Shown: positions 6,372-13,606 of the stretch, one piece after another
Layout: each line of letters starts with the position of its first letter
How positions within the stretch are numbered: the stretch's first letter is position 1
From: JBBPXY01 sp038200435
Lineage (GTDB): Bacteria > Actinomycetota > Thermoleophilia > Solirubrobacterales > Solirubrobacteraceae
Length of the DNA: 23,290 nt
Direction of reading: 5' to 3'
Assembly (NCBI GenBank): GCA_038200435.1
Contig: JBBPXY010000065.1
Span: forward strand, 1 to 23,290
Translations under genes and position numbers: made by a program
Notes under the pieces: model-generated
Told to the model about the DNA's origin: nothing
The model's input: only the letters and a program-made list of their open reading frames with translations
Databases searched by the model: none

Positions 6372-7937
6372 ATGGAGCAAGACCGAGTACTCATCTTCGA
6401 TACGACGCTGCGCGACGGCGAGCAGTCGCCCGGCATCTCGCTGAACACGAGCGAGAAGCTCGAGATCGCGCACCAGCTCGCACGCCTCGGAGTAGACGTG
6501 ATCGAAGCCGGTTTCCCCATCACCTCGCCCGGTGACTTCGAGGCCGTCGAGGCGATCTCGCGTCAGGTGGAAGGACCCGTCATCGCCGGCTTGGCGCGCA
6601 CGCACGTGGCCGACATCGATGCGGCCTGGGGAGCGGTGAAAGACGCGGAGCGGGCGCGGATACATACGTTCATCTCGACCTCCGACATCCACATCGAGCA
6701 CCAGCTGCAGACCACGCGCGAAGACGTGAAGGGGCAGGCGCGCGCCGCGGTGGCCCACGCCCGCTCCTACACCGACGATGTCGAGTTCTCGCCCATGGAC
6801 GCGACGCGCGCCGACCTCGACTTCACCGCCGAGGTGGTGCAGATCGCCCTCGACGAAGGTGCGACGACGATCAACATCCCTGACACCGTGGGCTACACGA
6901 TGCCCCACGAGTTCACGGGGTTCCTCGAGCAGCTCTACGCGGCCGTGCCGGGGCTACGCGAGGTGGTTCTGTCCGTGCACTGCCACGACGACCTCGGCCT
7001 GGCGGTGGCGAACTCCTTCGCGGGTGTTCTGGCCGGGGCGCGTCAGATCGAGTGCGCCATCAACGGCATCGGCGAGCGCGCCGGTAACGCGTCGCTCGAG
7101 GAGCTGGTGATGCTCCTGCACACGCGCCGGGACGCGCTCGGCGGGCTGCACACCGAAGCGCGGACGAACGAGATCGCGCGCACCAGCCGCCTCGTCTCCC
7201 GCCTGACGGGCTACGCGGTGCAGCCCAACAAGGCGATCGTGGGGCGCAACGCGTTTGCCCACGAGTCGGGCATCCACCAGGACGGCGTGCTCAAAGAACG
7301 CACGACGTACGAGATCATGGATGCGACGACGGTGGGGCTCGACGCCAACTCGATCGTCCTCGGCAAGCACTCCGGTCGCCACGCGCTCCGCGCCGCCCTG
7401 GCCGAGCTCGGGTTCGAGGTCGACGGCCAGGTGCTGAACACGGCGTTCAAGCGCTTCAAGGAGATCGCGGACAAGAAGAAGCAGGTCTCCGCGATGGACC
7501 TCGAAGCGCTGATGACCGACGAGCTGCGCGAGGAGGTTGCCTCGTTCGTGCTCGACTGGTTCGACGTGGAGGCGTCATCACGACGGCCTCCGCACGCGAA
7601 GGTGGGCGTGCGGGTGGCTGACGGAACGGTCCTCACGGGTTCCTTCACGGGCGACGGGCCCATCGACGCGATCTTCCGTGCGCTCAACGCGGCGACCAAC
7701 GTGGACGCCAAGCTGCGCGAGTTCAGCGTGAACGCCGTTACCGGCGGTCAGGACGCACTGGGGGAGACGTCGGTCGTCGTCGAGGTCGACGGGCAGACCG
7801 GAGCGGGTCAGGGCGTGTCGACCGACATCATCGAGGCGGCGGGACGCGCGTACGTACGGGCGCTCTCGAACGCCGTGCGCCGAGCCGAGCTCGCGGCGCG
7901 CCACCCGGGCGGTACGAAGTTGCTGCCGACGCCGTAG
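6372..7937 (+). CDS. leuA: 2-isopropylmalate synthase
   Basis: LeuA condenses 2-ketoisovalerate with acetyl-CoA, the committed step of leucine synthesis. The 521 residues match the long bacterial LeuA type. The N-terminal TIM barrel carries FDTTLRDGEQSPG (Arg14, Asp15), metal ligands His203 and His205 in SVHCHDDLG, and NGIGERAGN. HESGIHQDG (His297-Glu298) lies in the linker region, and a C-terminal domain from about residue 390 is the usual leucine-feedback site. ATG 6372 follows AGGAGA (6358-6363) at 8 nt. A longer in-frame extension upstream crosses the leader peptide and the TetR gene and is rejected. Expression is probably controlled by the Leu-rich leader peptide. The rest of the leu genes lie 1.7 kb downstream. 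Confidence 0.97.
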   Translation: MEQDRVLIFDTTLRDGEQSPGISLNTSEKLEIAHQLARLGVDVIEAGFPITSPGDFEAVEAISRQVEGPVIAGLARTHVADIDAAWGAVKDAERARIHTFISTSDIHIEHQLQTTREDVKGQARAAVAHARSYTDDVEFSPMDATRADLDFTAEVVQIALDEGATTINIPDTVGYTMPHEFTGFLEQLYAAVPGLREVVLSVHCHDDLGLAVANSFAGVLAGARQIECAINGIGERAGNASLEELVMLLHTRRDALGGLHTEARTNEIARTSRLVSRLTGYAVQPNKAIVGRNAFAHESGIHQDGVLKERTTYEIMDATTVGLDANSIVLGKHSGRHALRAALAELGFEVDGQVLNTAFKRFKEIADKKKQVSAMDLEALMTDELREEVASFVLDWFDVEASSRRPPHAKVGVRVADGTVLTGSFTGDGPIDAIFRALNAATNVDAKLREFSVNAVTGGQDALGETSVVVEVDGQTGAGQGVSTDIIEAAGRAYVRALSNAVRRAELAARHPGGTKLLPTP

Positions 7938-8071
7938 GGCGGCGCACCGCGGTAGTTGCGGGACCAGATCTGGGGAGAACGACACCTTGGTCGCTCGTCT
8001 TCCTGAGCCGCGAACGTTCATCTACCGGTGCCGTGACCCCGGTCAGTGACCTTTCGCGGCTCGCGGTGTCC

Positions 8072-9001
8072 TCAGACGCGGCCCGTCGCGGCGATCCGCT
8101 GGCCCTGGCGGAAGCCGGCCACGAGCACGTCGTCGCCGGGGCCCGTGCGCATGAAATCGCCGCCCATGGCCTCGATCGCTTCGCGATCGGGGCCGATGGT
8201 GCGCACGCTCGCGCCGCGGCGGCGCAGTGACATCGCCTCTACGGCAGTCGCCGAGCGGCTGGCGGCCCGCAGGGCACCGAAAATCGAGCGCACGCCGACC
8301 GCGCCGGCGACGGGGTTCAGGCAGAGAACCTGTGTTGCCCCCGAGACGGGAGCCACGTCGAGGTTCGTGATGCTCCACACGCCGCCGTCGACGTACTCGC
8401 GCGAACCGATCTGCACCGGCGCGAAGAGCCACGGTACGGCGCACGAGGCTTCGACGGCCGCGCCGACGGATGCCGACGGCGCACCCGGGGAGCCGAAGAC
8501 GACCCGGCGCCCGCGGCGCCGGTCGACGGCGGCCACGCGCAGCCGCCCGTCGAAGCGGGCACCCGACTTGTCGACCCGGCGGTGAAGGCCACCCAGGGTC
8601 GCCGTCGGCCTGGGAATGCGGCTCAGCAGACCGGCGCGCATCATCGCGCCGCCGGGCGTGGAAGCCGATAGGGCAAGCGGTGCGACCGGAGCGGCGGCGG
8701 CCATCGTCACGAGGCTCGCGGCACGGCGGGCGCTCACCGAGCCGCGCGCCAGAGCGGAGGCGGGTGCGGCCGGCGGCGCGTCAGGGTCACCGAGGTCGCG
8801 AGGACGGCGAGGCGAGCGGCCGGCCACCAGCGTCGCGGCGACGATCGAGCCCGCCGACGTGCCCACGAAGCGCTCGCAGCGGCGGAAGTCGATGCCCGCC
8901 GCTTCTTCGATTCCACCCAGAACCCCAGTCATCCACGCTTCGCCCAGGACCCCTCCGGCGCCGAGGACGAGCACGTCAGGCGCGTGGAAGGTGCGGGCCA
9001 T
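8072..9001 (-). CDS. Patatin-like phospholipase family protein
   Basis: A 309-residue serine acyl hydrolase of the patatin/RssA type. The oxyanion-hole loop is GAGGVLGEAW (14-23), the nucleophile is Ser49 in GTSAG, and the dyad aspartate is Asp205 in YVDGGVWS, so the active site is complete. No signal peptide is evident. Residues 60-120 are alanine/proline-rich. The natural substrate is unknown; the family hydrolyses acyl esters of lipids. The gene is divergent from the XRE regulator with 69 bp between their starts. On its strand a TAGGGT box (9013-9008) precedes the ATG by 6 nt, so the transcript may be leaderless. It converges on leuA, leaving 134 bp with no clear terminator. Confidence 0.9.
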   Translation of the reverse strand: MARTFHAPDVLVLGAGGVLGEAWMTGVLGGIEEAAGIDFRRCERFVGTSAGSIVAATLVAGRSPRRPRDLGDPDAPPAAPASALARGSVSARRAASLVTMAAAAPVAPLALSASTPGGAMMRAGLLSRIPRPTATLGGLHRRVDKSGARFDGRLRVAAVDRRRGRRVVFGSPGAPSASVGAAVEASCAVPWLFAPVQIGSREYVDGGVWSITNLDVAPVSGATQVLCLNPVAGAVGVRSIFGALRAASRSATAVEAMSLRRRGASVRTIGPDREAIEAMGGDFMRTGPGDDVLVAGFRQGQRIAATGRV

Positions 9002-9007
9002 CGCGCG

Positions 9008-9013
9008 ACCCTA
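9008..9013 (-). promoter_or_regulatory. -10 box for the patatin-like gene
   Basis: TAGGGT on the minus strand, 6 nt before the ATG at 9001; transcription would start at or next to the start codon. Confidence 0.4.
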
Positions 9014-9045
9014 GCGCCGCGGAAGTGCGGCACTACGCCATGCTC

Positions 9046-9069
9046 CGCGTACGTGATAACATACACGCG
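9046..9069. promoter_or_regulatory. Palindromic candidate operator and -10 of the XRE-cupin gene
   Basis: The outer arms CGCGT (9046-9050) and ACGCG (9065-9069) and inner TG/CA (9054-9055 and 9060-9061) share one centre at 9057.5. Eight of 12 base pairs match. The palindrome covers a TAACAT -10 box (9057-9062), which is 8 nt before the ATG at 9071. This is a plausible autoregulatory site. Confidence 0.45.
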
Positions 9070-9070
9070 T

Positions 9071-9658
9071 ATGGCAGTCACGACAGCCACCGACACCGCC
9101 GCCGTCGGCCCGCGCATCCATGCACTACGCGACGCCATGGGGCTCTCATTGCGCGAGCTCGCAGACCGTACCGGCGTCAGCGCGCCGATGCTCTCGCAGG
9201 TCGAACGGGGCGAGACGAGCCCGACTCTTTCCATCGCCGGGCGCATCGCTGCGGGGCTCGACCTGACCCTCTCCCAGCTGCTGCGTCTCGATGAGAGCGG
9301 CGCGGTCACCGTCGTGCGCGCCTCCGGGCGGCGCGAGGGGAGAGCGACCGCCGGACATTCCTACGAAGTCTTGACTCCGCCGCTGCCGGGCCAGCGCGCC
9401 GAGCTCTCTCGCCATCGCTTGGCAGCGCACGCGGCCACGGGCGGTCCCGACGATCCTCCGATCCACGAGCCCGGCAGCCGTGAGACGGCGCTGGTCGAGG
9501 TCGGGCCGCTCCTCCTGCACTGCGACGGCGAGCCGCACGAGCTCGCCACTGGTGACTGCGTCACCTTCGACGCGGACCTACCTCATCACTTCGAGAACCC
9601 CGGCTCCGGCGAGGCCGCCTTCCTGGCGGTGGTCTCGGCCGGACTGAGAAGGAGCTAG
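9071..9658 (+). CDS. XRE-family regulator with C-terminal cupin domain
   Basis: The 195-residue protein has an N-terminal Cro/C1-type helix-turn-helix at about residues 14-68 (IHALRDAMGLSLRELADRTG, then SAPMLSQVERGETSPTLS). A C-terminal cupin barrel spans about 110-192, with PIHEPGSRETALVEVG and LATGDCVTFDADLPHHFENP. Such HTH-cupin proteins usually bind a small molecule in the cupin and control adjacent genes. ATG 9071 is chosen because the -10-like TAACAT is 8 nt upstream and the HTH starts shortly after; an upstream in-frame ATG overlaps the divergent patatin gene. Only 6 nt separate its stop from leuC, so it is probably the first gene of the leuCDB operon and may respond to a pathway metabolite. 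Confidence 0.88.
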   Translation: MAVTTATDTAAVGPRIHALRDAMGLSLRELADRTGVSAPMLSQVERGETSPTLSIAGRIAAGLDLTLSQLLRLDESGAVTVVRASGRREGRATAGHSYEVLTPPLPGQRAELSRHRLAAHAATGGPDDPPIHEPGSRETALVEVGPLLLHCDGEPHELATGDCVTFDADLPHHFENPGSGEAAFLAVVSAGLRRS

Positions 9659-9664
9659 AGACCC

Positions 9665-11029
9665 ATGCCGAGCACACTGTTCGACAAGATCTGGGCCGCC
9701 CACGAGGTGGCCGAGGACCTGATCTACGTGGATCTGCATCTCGTCCATGAGGTGACGAGCCCGCAGGCCTTCGACGGCCTCCGGCTTGCCGGGCGCCAGG
9801 TGCGCCGGCCCGACCGCACGCTCGCCACGGCCGATCACAACGTGCCCACCGACGGCACGCCCGTGGCCGCCCGCATCCGCGACCAGCTTTCACGCGTGCA
9901 GGTGGAGACCCTCGAGCGCAACTGCGCGGAGTTCGGCGTGCCTGTCTTCTCGCTCGGCTCCGATCAGCAGGGCATCGTCCACGTGATCGGGCCGGAGCTC
10001 GGCGTGACCCAGCCCGGGATGACGATCGTCTGCGGCGACTCTCACACCGCGACGCACGGCGCGTTCGGGGCGCTGGCGTTCGGCATCGGCACGAGTGAGG
10101 TCGAGCACGTGCTGGCCACCCAGTGCCTCGGGCAGCCGCGCCCCAAGTCCATGCGCATCTCCTACGCCGGCGAGCTCGGCTTCGGCGTGACCGCAAAGGA
10201 CCTGATCCTCGGCACGATCGGCCAGATGGGTGTCGACGGCGCGGCGGGCCACGTCGTCGAATACGCCGGGCCGGCGATCGAGGCGCTCTCGATGGAAGGG
10301 CGCATGACCGTCTGCAACATGACCATCGAGGGCGGCGGTCGCGCCGGGATGATCGCCCCCGACGAGACGACCTTCGCGTGGATCGAGGGCAAGCCCGCCG
10401 CGCCCGCGGACCTGGGTCGCGCCGCGGCTGAGTGGCGCGAGCTGAGTACCGAGGAGGGCGCAAGCTTCGATCGCGAGATCGAGGTCGACGCCTCGGCCCT
10501 GACTCCCCAGGTGACTTGGGGCACGACGCCGAGCATGGTCACCTCCGTGACCGGCGCGGTGCCCGACCCGGCCTCCGAGGGCGACGAGCGCGCGCTGGAG
10601 TACATGGCGCTCGAGGCGGGCACGCCGATCGAGGAGATCAAGCTCGACCGGATCTTCATCGGGTCGTGCACCAACTCGCGCATCGGCGACCTGCGCGCCG
10701 CGGCCGAGGTCGTCAAGGGCCGCAAGGTCTCAAGTGATCTTTCGGCGATGGTCGTGCCCGGCTCCCAGCAGGTGAAGCTGCAGGCCGAGCGCGAGGGCCT
10801 GGACGAGGTGTTCCGCGCCGCCGGCTTCGACTGGCGCGGCGCCGGGTGCTCGATGTGCCTGGGGATGAACCCCGACACGCTGGCACCGGGTGAGCGCTGC
10901 GCCTCGACCTCGAACCGCAACTTCGAGGGCCGGCAGGGCCGCGGGGGGCGCACACATCTCGTCTCTCCCCAGATGGCCGCCGCTGCGGCGATCGAGGGCC
11001 GCTTCGTCGACATCAGGAACTGGAGCTAA
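9665..11029 (+). CDS. leuC: 3-isopropylmalate dehydratase, large subunit
   Basis: LeuC with LeuD isomerises 2- to 3-isopropylmalate and, in the citramalate route, citramalate to 3-methylmalate. The 454 residues show the aconitase-type blocks CGDSHTATHGAFGALAFG (123-140) and FIGSCTNSRIGDLRAAAEV (331-349). The [4Fe-4S] ligands are Cys335, Cys395 and Cys398 (GCSMCLGMNPD). The C-terminal block is STSNRNFEGRQGRGGRTHLV. ATG 9665 follows AGGAG (9650-9654) inside the end of the regulator gene. The leuD start is 8 nt after the stop. Confidence 0.97.
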   Translation: MPSTLFDKIWAAHEVAEDLIYVDLHLVHEVTSPQAFDGLRLAGRQVRRPDRTLATADHNVPTDGTPVAARIRDQLSRVQVETLERNCAEFGVPVFSLGSDQQGIVHVIGPELGVTQPGMTIVCGDSHTATHGAFGALAFGIGTSEVEHVLATQCLGQPRPKSMRISYAGELGFGVTAKDLILGTIGQMGVDGAAGHVVEYAGPAIEALSMEGRMTVCNMTIEGGGRAGMIAPDETTFAWIEGKPAAPADLGRAAAEWRELSTEEGASFDREIEVDASALTPQVTWGTTPSMVTSVTGAVPDPASEGDERALEYMALEAGTPIEEIKLDRIFIGSCTNSRIGDLRAAAEVVKGRKVSSDLSAMVVPGSQQVKLQAEREGLDEVFRAAGFDWRGAGCSMCLGMNPDTLAPGERCASTSNRNFEGRQGRGGRTHLVSPQMAAAAAIEGRFVDIRNWS

Positions 11030-11037
11030 AGCACGCA

Positions 11038-11598
11038 ATGGACCCCGTGAAGATCGTCTCCGGCCCCGTCTCTGTGCTCCCGCGCGCCGACGTCGACACC
11101 GATCAGATCATCCCCAAGCAGTTCCTCAAGCGCGTCGAGCGCACCGGCTTCGGCGAGTTCCTCTTCCACGACTGGGCGAAGGACCCGAACTGGAACCTGC
11201 CGAGCAACCCGATCCTGGTGGCCGGGCGCAACTTCGGCTGCGGATCTTCCCGCGAGCACGCGCCGTGGGCGCTCGAGGACTACGGCTTCAAGGTCATCGT
11301 CGCGCCGAGCTTCGCCGACATCTTCTTCTCGAACTGCACGAAGATCGGGCTACTGCCGGTCGTGCTCTCCGAGGGGGACTGCCAGGCGCTGGCCGCGGCG
11401 GGGGAGGGAGAGGTCGACCTCGAAGCCCTCGAGGTTCGCTTCGACGGTCGCGCGGTGCCGTTCGAGATCGACTCAGGAATACGCCACCGCCTGCTGGGCG
11501 GGCTCGACGACATCGCTGAGACCTTGCTGAAAGGCGACGCGATCGACGCCTACGAGCGCGACGGCGAGCGCTCGGGGCCGATGACGCTGGCGCTCTGA
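11038..11598 (+). CDS. leuD: 3-isopropylmalate dehydratase, small subunit
   Basis: LeuD is the swivel-domain partner of LeuC. The 186 residues contain DVDTDQIIPKQFLKRVERTG near the N-terminus and the substrate-loop block GRNFGCGSSREHAPWAL, both diagnostic of LeuD. The length is close to the usual ~190-200. The ATG at 11038 has GGAG at 11022-11025 at the end of leuC, a long 12-nt spacing, so translation is probably coupled to leuC. It should serve both leucine synthesis and the CimA-dependent isoleucine route encoded just downstream. Confidence 0.96.
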   Translation: MDPVKIVSGPVSVLPRADVDTDQIIPKQFLKRVERTGFGEFLFHDWAKDPNWNLPSNPILVAGRNFGCGSSREHAPWALEDYGFKVIVAPSFADIFFSNCTKIGLLPVVLSEGDCQALAAAGEGEVDLEALEVRFDGRAVPFEIDSGIRHRLLGGLDDIAETLLKGDAIDAYERDGERSGPMTLAL

Positions 11599-11606
11599 GC
11601 CGCGGA

Positions 11607-11612
11607 TAGCCT
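11607..11612 (+). promoter_or_regulatory. Candidate internal leaderless promoter of leuB
   Basis: A TAGCCT box ends 7 nt before the leuB ATG at 11620, and no Shine-Dalgarno is present. The same box (TAGCCT) precedes the leuA leader. Confidence 0.4.
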
Positions 11613-11619
11613 GAGCCCG

Positions 11620-12651
11620 ATGGCACCCAGCATCGCTCTCCTCCCCGGCGACGGCATCGGTCCCGAGATAATGGAGGCTTCCCTCGAGGTGCTCGACCGG
11701 CTCGGCCTCGGTCTCACCTACGAGGAGCACGTCTTCGGCGGCGCCTCGATCGATGCCCACGGCACGGCGCTAACCGACGACGTCCTCGAAGCCTGCCGGA
11801 CCAGCGATGCCGTCCTTCTCGCCGCCGTCGGCGGTCCGCAGTGGGACACGACCGATCCGGACGCCCCCCGGCCGGAGCAGGGGCTGCTGGGGCTGCGCAA
11901 GGGGCTCGGCCTCTACGCCAACCTGCGCCCCGTCAAGCCGTTGCCGGCCCTCTATGACTCGAGCCCGCTGAAGCGCGAGATCATCGACGGCACCGACCTG
12001 CTCGTCGTCCGCGAGCTCACGGGCGGCATCTACTTCGGCGCGCGCGGGCGCGAGGGCGACACGGCCTACGACACCTGCATCTACAGCGCCGGCGAGATCG
12101 AGCGCATCGCCCGCACCGCTTTCGGCGCGGCTCGCTCCCGCGTCACCTCGGTCGACAAGGCCAACGTGCTCGAGAGCTCGCGGCTGTGGCGCGAGGTGGT
12201 GAGACGGGTCCACTCCGAGGAGTTCCCCCACGTCGAGCTCGAGCACATCCTGGTCGACAACGCCGCGATGAAGCTGATCGCGGCGCCGCGTCATTTCGAC
12301 GTGATCCTGGCCGAGAACATGTTCGGCGACATCCTCTCCGACGAGGCCGCGATGCTCACCGGCTCGATCGGCCTATTGCCCAGTGCATCCACGGGGGATC
12401 CCAACACGCCCGGGCTGTTCGAGCCCGTGCACGGATCGGCTCCAGACATCGCCGGCCAGGGCGTTGCCAACCCGCTCGCGATGATCCTCTCGGCGGCGCT
12501 GATGCTGCGTCACGGCCTCGCCATGGAGAAGGAGGCCGCGACGTTAGAATCTGCCGTGGAGCAAGCGCTGGCCGGCGGGCTGCGCACTCCAGACCTGGGC
12601 GGCGCCGCCACCACTCGCGAGGCGACCGACGCCGTCCTTTCCCACCTTTAG
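11620..12651 (+). CDS. leuB: 3-isopropylmalate dehydrogenase
   Basis: LeuB oxidatively decarboxylates 3-isopropylmalate with NAD+ to 2-ketoisocaproate, and probably also 3-methylmalate to 2-ketobutyrate. The 343 residues carry LLPGDGIGPEIM at the start, RELTGGIYFG, the VDKANVLESSRLWREVV segment with the catalytic lysine, ENMFGDILSDEAAMLTGSIG with the metal-binding aspartates, and the NAD-binding FEPVHGSAPDIAGQG. The 21-nt gap after leuD lacks a ribosome-binding site but holds a TAGCCT box 7 nt before the ATG, so a leaderless internal promoter may supplement read-through. The stop is followed closely by ilvE. Confidence 0.97.
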   Translation: MAPSIALLPGDGIGPEIMEASLEVLDRLGLGLTYEEHVFGGASIDAHGTALTDDVLEACRTSDAVLLAAVGGPQWDTTDPDAPRPEQGLLGLRKGLGLYANLRPVKPLPALYDSSPLKREIIDGTDLLVVRELTGGIYFGARGREGDTAYDTCIYSAGEIERIARTAFGAARSRVTSVDKANVLESSRLWREVVRRVHSEEFPHVELEHILVDNAAMKLIAAPRHFDVILAENMFGDILSDEAAMLTGSIGLLPSASTGDPNTPGLFEPVHGSAPDIAGQGVANPLAMILSAALMLRHGLAMEKEAATLESAVEQALAGGLRTPDLGGAATTREATDAVLSHL

Positions 12652-12663
12652 GAGATGGCCGCA

Positions 12664-13602
12664 GTGCAGCAAGCCGAGCTCATCTGGATGAACGGGGAGT
12701 TCGTCGCCTGGGAAGACGCGAAGGTGCATGTGCTCACCCACGGCCTGCACTACGGCACCGGCGTCTTTGAGGGCATCCGCGCCTACGAGACCGACGAGGG
12801 CAGCACAGCGGTCTTTCGCCATCAGGATCACCTGAAGCGGCTCTACCGCTCGGCGCAGCTCTACTACATGCCCGTGCCCTACGCGCCGGAGGAGCTGCGG
12901 CAGGCCACGCACGAGCTGCTCACCCGCAACGGCTTGACCTCGGGCTACATCCGCCCGCTCGTCTATCGCGGCTACGGGCAGATGGGCCTCTTCCCACTCG
13001 ACGCTCCGGTCGACGTCACAATCGCGGCGTGGAGCTGGGGCTCCTACCTGGGGGACGAAGGGAAGACCAACGGCATCCGCGCCAAGGTCTCCTCGTGGCG
13101 GCGCATCTCGGCCGATTCGCTGATCCCGCACGCGAAGGCCACCGGCCAGTACCTCAACTCGGTGCTGGCGAAGATCGAGTCCCACAAGGCCGGTTACGAG
13201 GAGGCCATCCTCCTCGATGACCACGGCCACGTGAGCGAGGGCTCGGGAGAGAACATCTTCGTCGTCCGTGACGGGAAGCTCTTCACGCCGCCCCAAACCG
13301 CAGGCATCCTCGACGGCATCAACCGTCGTTCGGTCATGCAGATCGCTGAAGACCTCGATTACGAGCTTGTCGAACGCGACCTCGCGCGCGCCGAGCTCTA
13401 CCTCGCCGATGAGGTGTTCATGACCGGCACCGCGGCCGAGCTCGTGCCCGTGCGCGAGATCGACGACCACGCCATCGGCGCCGGCGGCCCGGGCCCAGTC
13501 ACCCTCGAGCTGCAGCGCGTCTTCGAGGATTCGCTGCACGGACGCGATCCGCGCTACCGCGACTGGCTCGACGTCGTGCCCGCCCCGGCGCTGAAGCGCT
13601 GA
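12664..13602 (+). CDS. ilvE: Branched-chain amino acid aminotransferase
   Basis: IlvE performs the last transamination to leucine, isoleucine and valine (PLP fold type IV). Diagnostic sequence includes HGLHYGTGVFEGIRAYE near the N-terminus and the PLP lysine in IPHAKATGQYLNSVL (Lys158 from this start). EEAILLDDHGHVSEGSGENIF, binding the cofactor phosphate, and VFMTGTAAELVPV follow. Two starts are possible. ATG 12655 directly abuts AGGAG (12650-12654) with no spacing. GTG 12664 lies 9 nt after the same AGGAG, an ideal distance, so I prefer GTG; the choice changes only three residues. It sits between leuB and cimA and can serve both products of the operon. Confidence 0.95.
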   Translation: MQQAELIWMNGEFVAWEDAKVHVLTHGLHYGTGVFEGIRAYETDEGSTAVFRHQDHLKRLYRSAQLYYMPVPYAPEELRQATHELLTRNGLTSGYIRPLVYRGYGQMGLFPLDAPVDVTIAAWSWGSYLGDEGKTNGIRAKVSSWRRISADSLIPHAKATGQYLNSVLAKIESHKAGYEEAILLDDHGHVSEGSGENIFVVRDGKLFTPPQTAGILDGINRRSVMQIAEDLDYELVERDLARAELYLADEVFMTGTAAELVPVREIDDHAIGAGGPGPVTLELQRVFEDSLHGRDPRYRDWLDVVPAPALKR

Positions 13603-13606
13603 GGCC

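Noticed and set aside
7938..8071. Terminator or small RNA between leuA and the patatin gene
   Set aside because: Only short palindromes (CCAGATCTGG; TGACC-CC-GGTCA) with unusable loops and no T-run were found.
8046..8585. 179-codon plus-strand frame opposite the patatin gene
   Set aside because: It is antisense to a gene with a complete Ser-Asp dyad and is rich in Arg/Thr/Pro with no recognisable domain.
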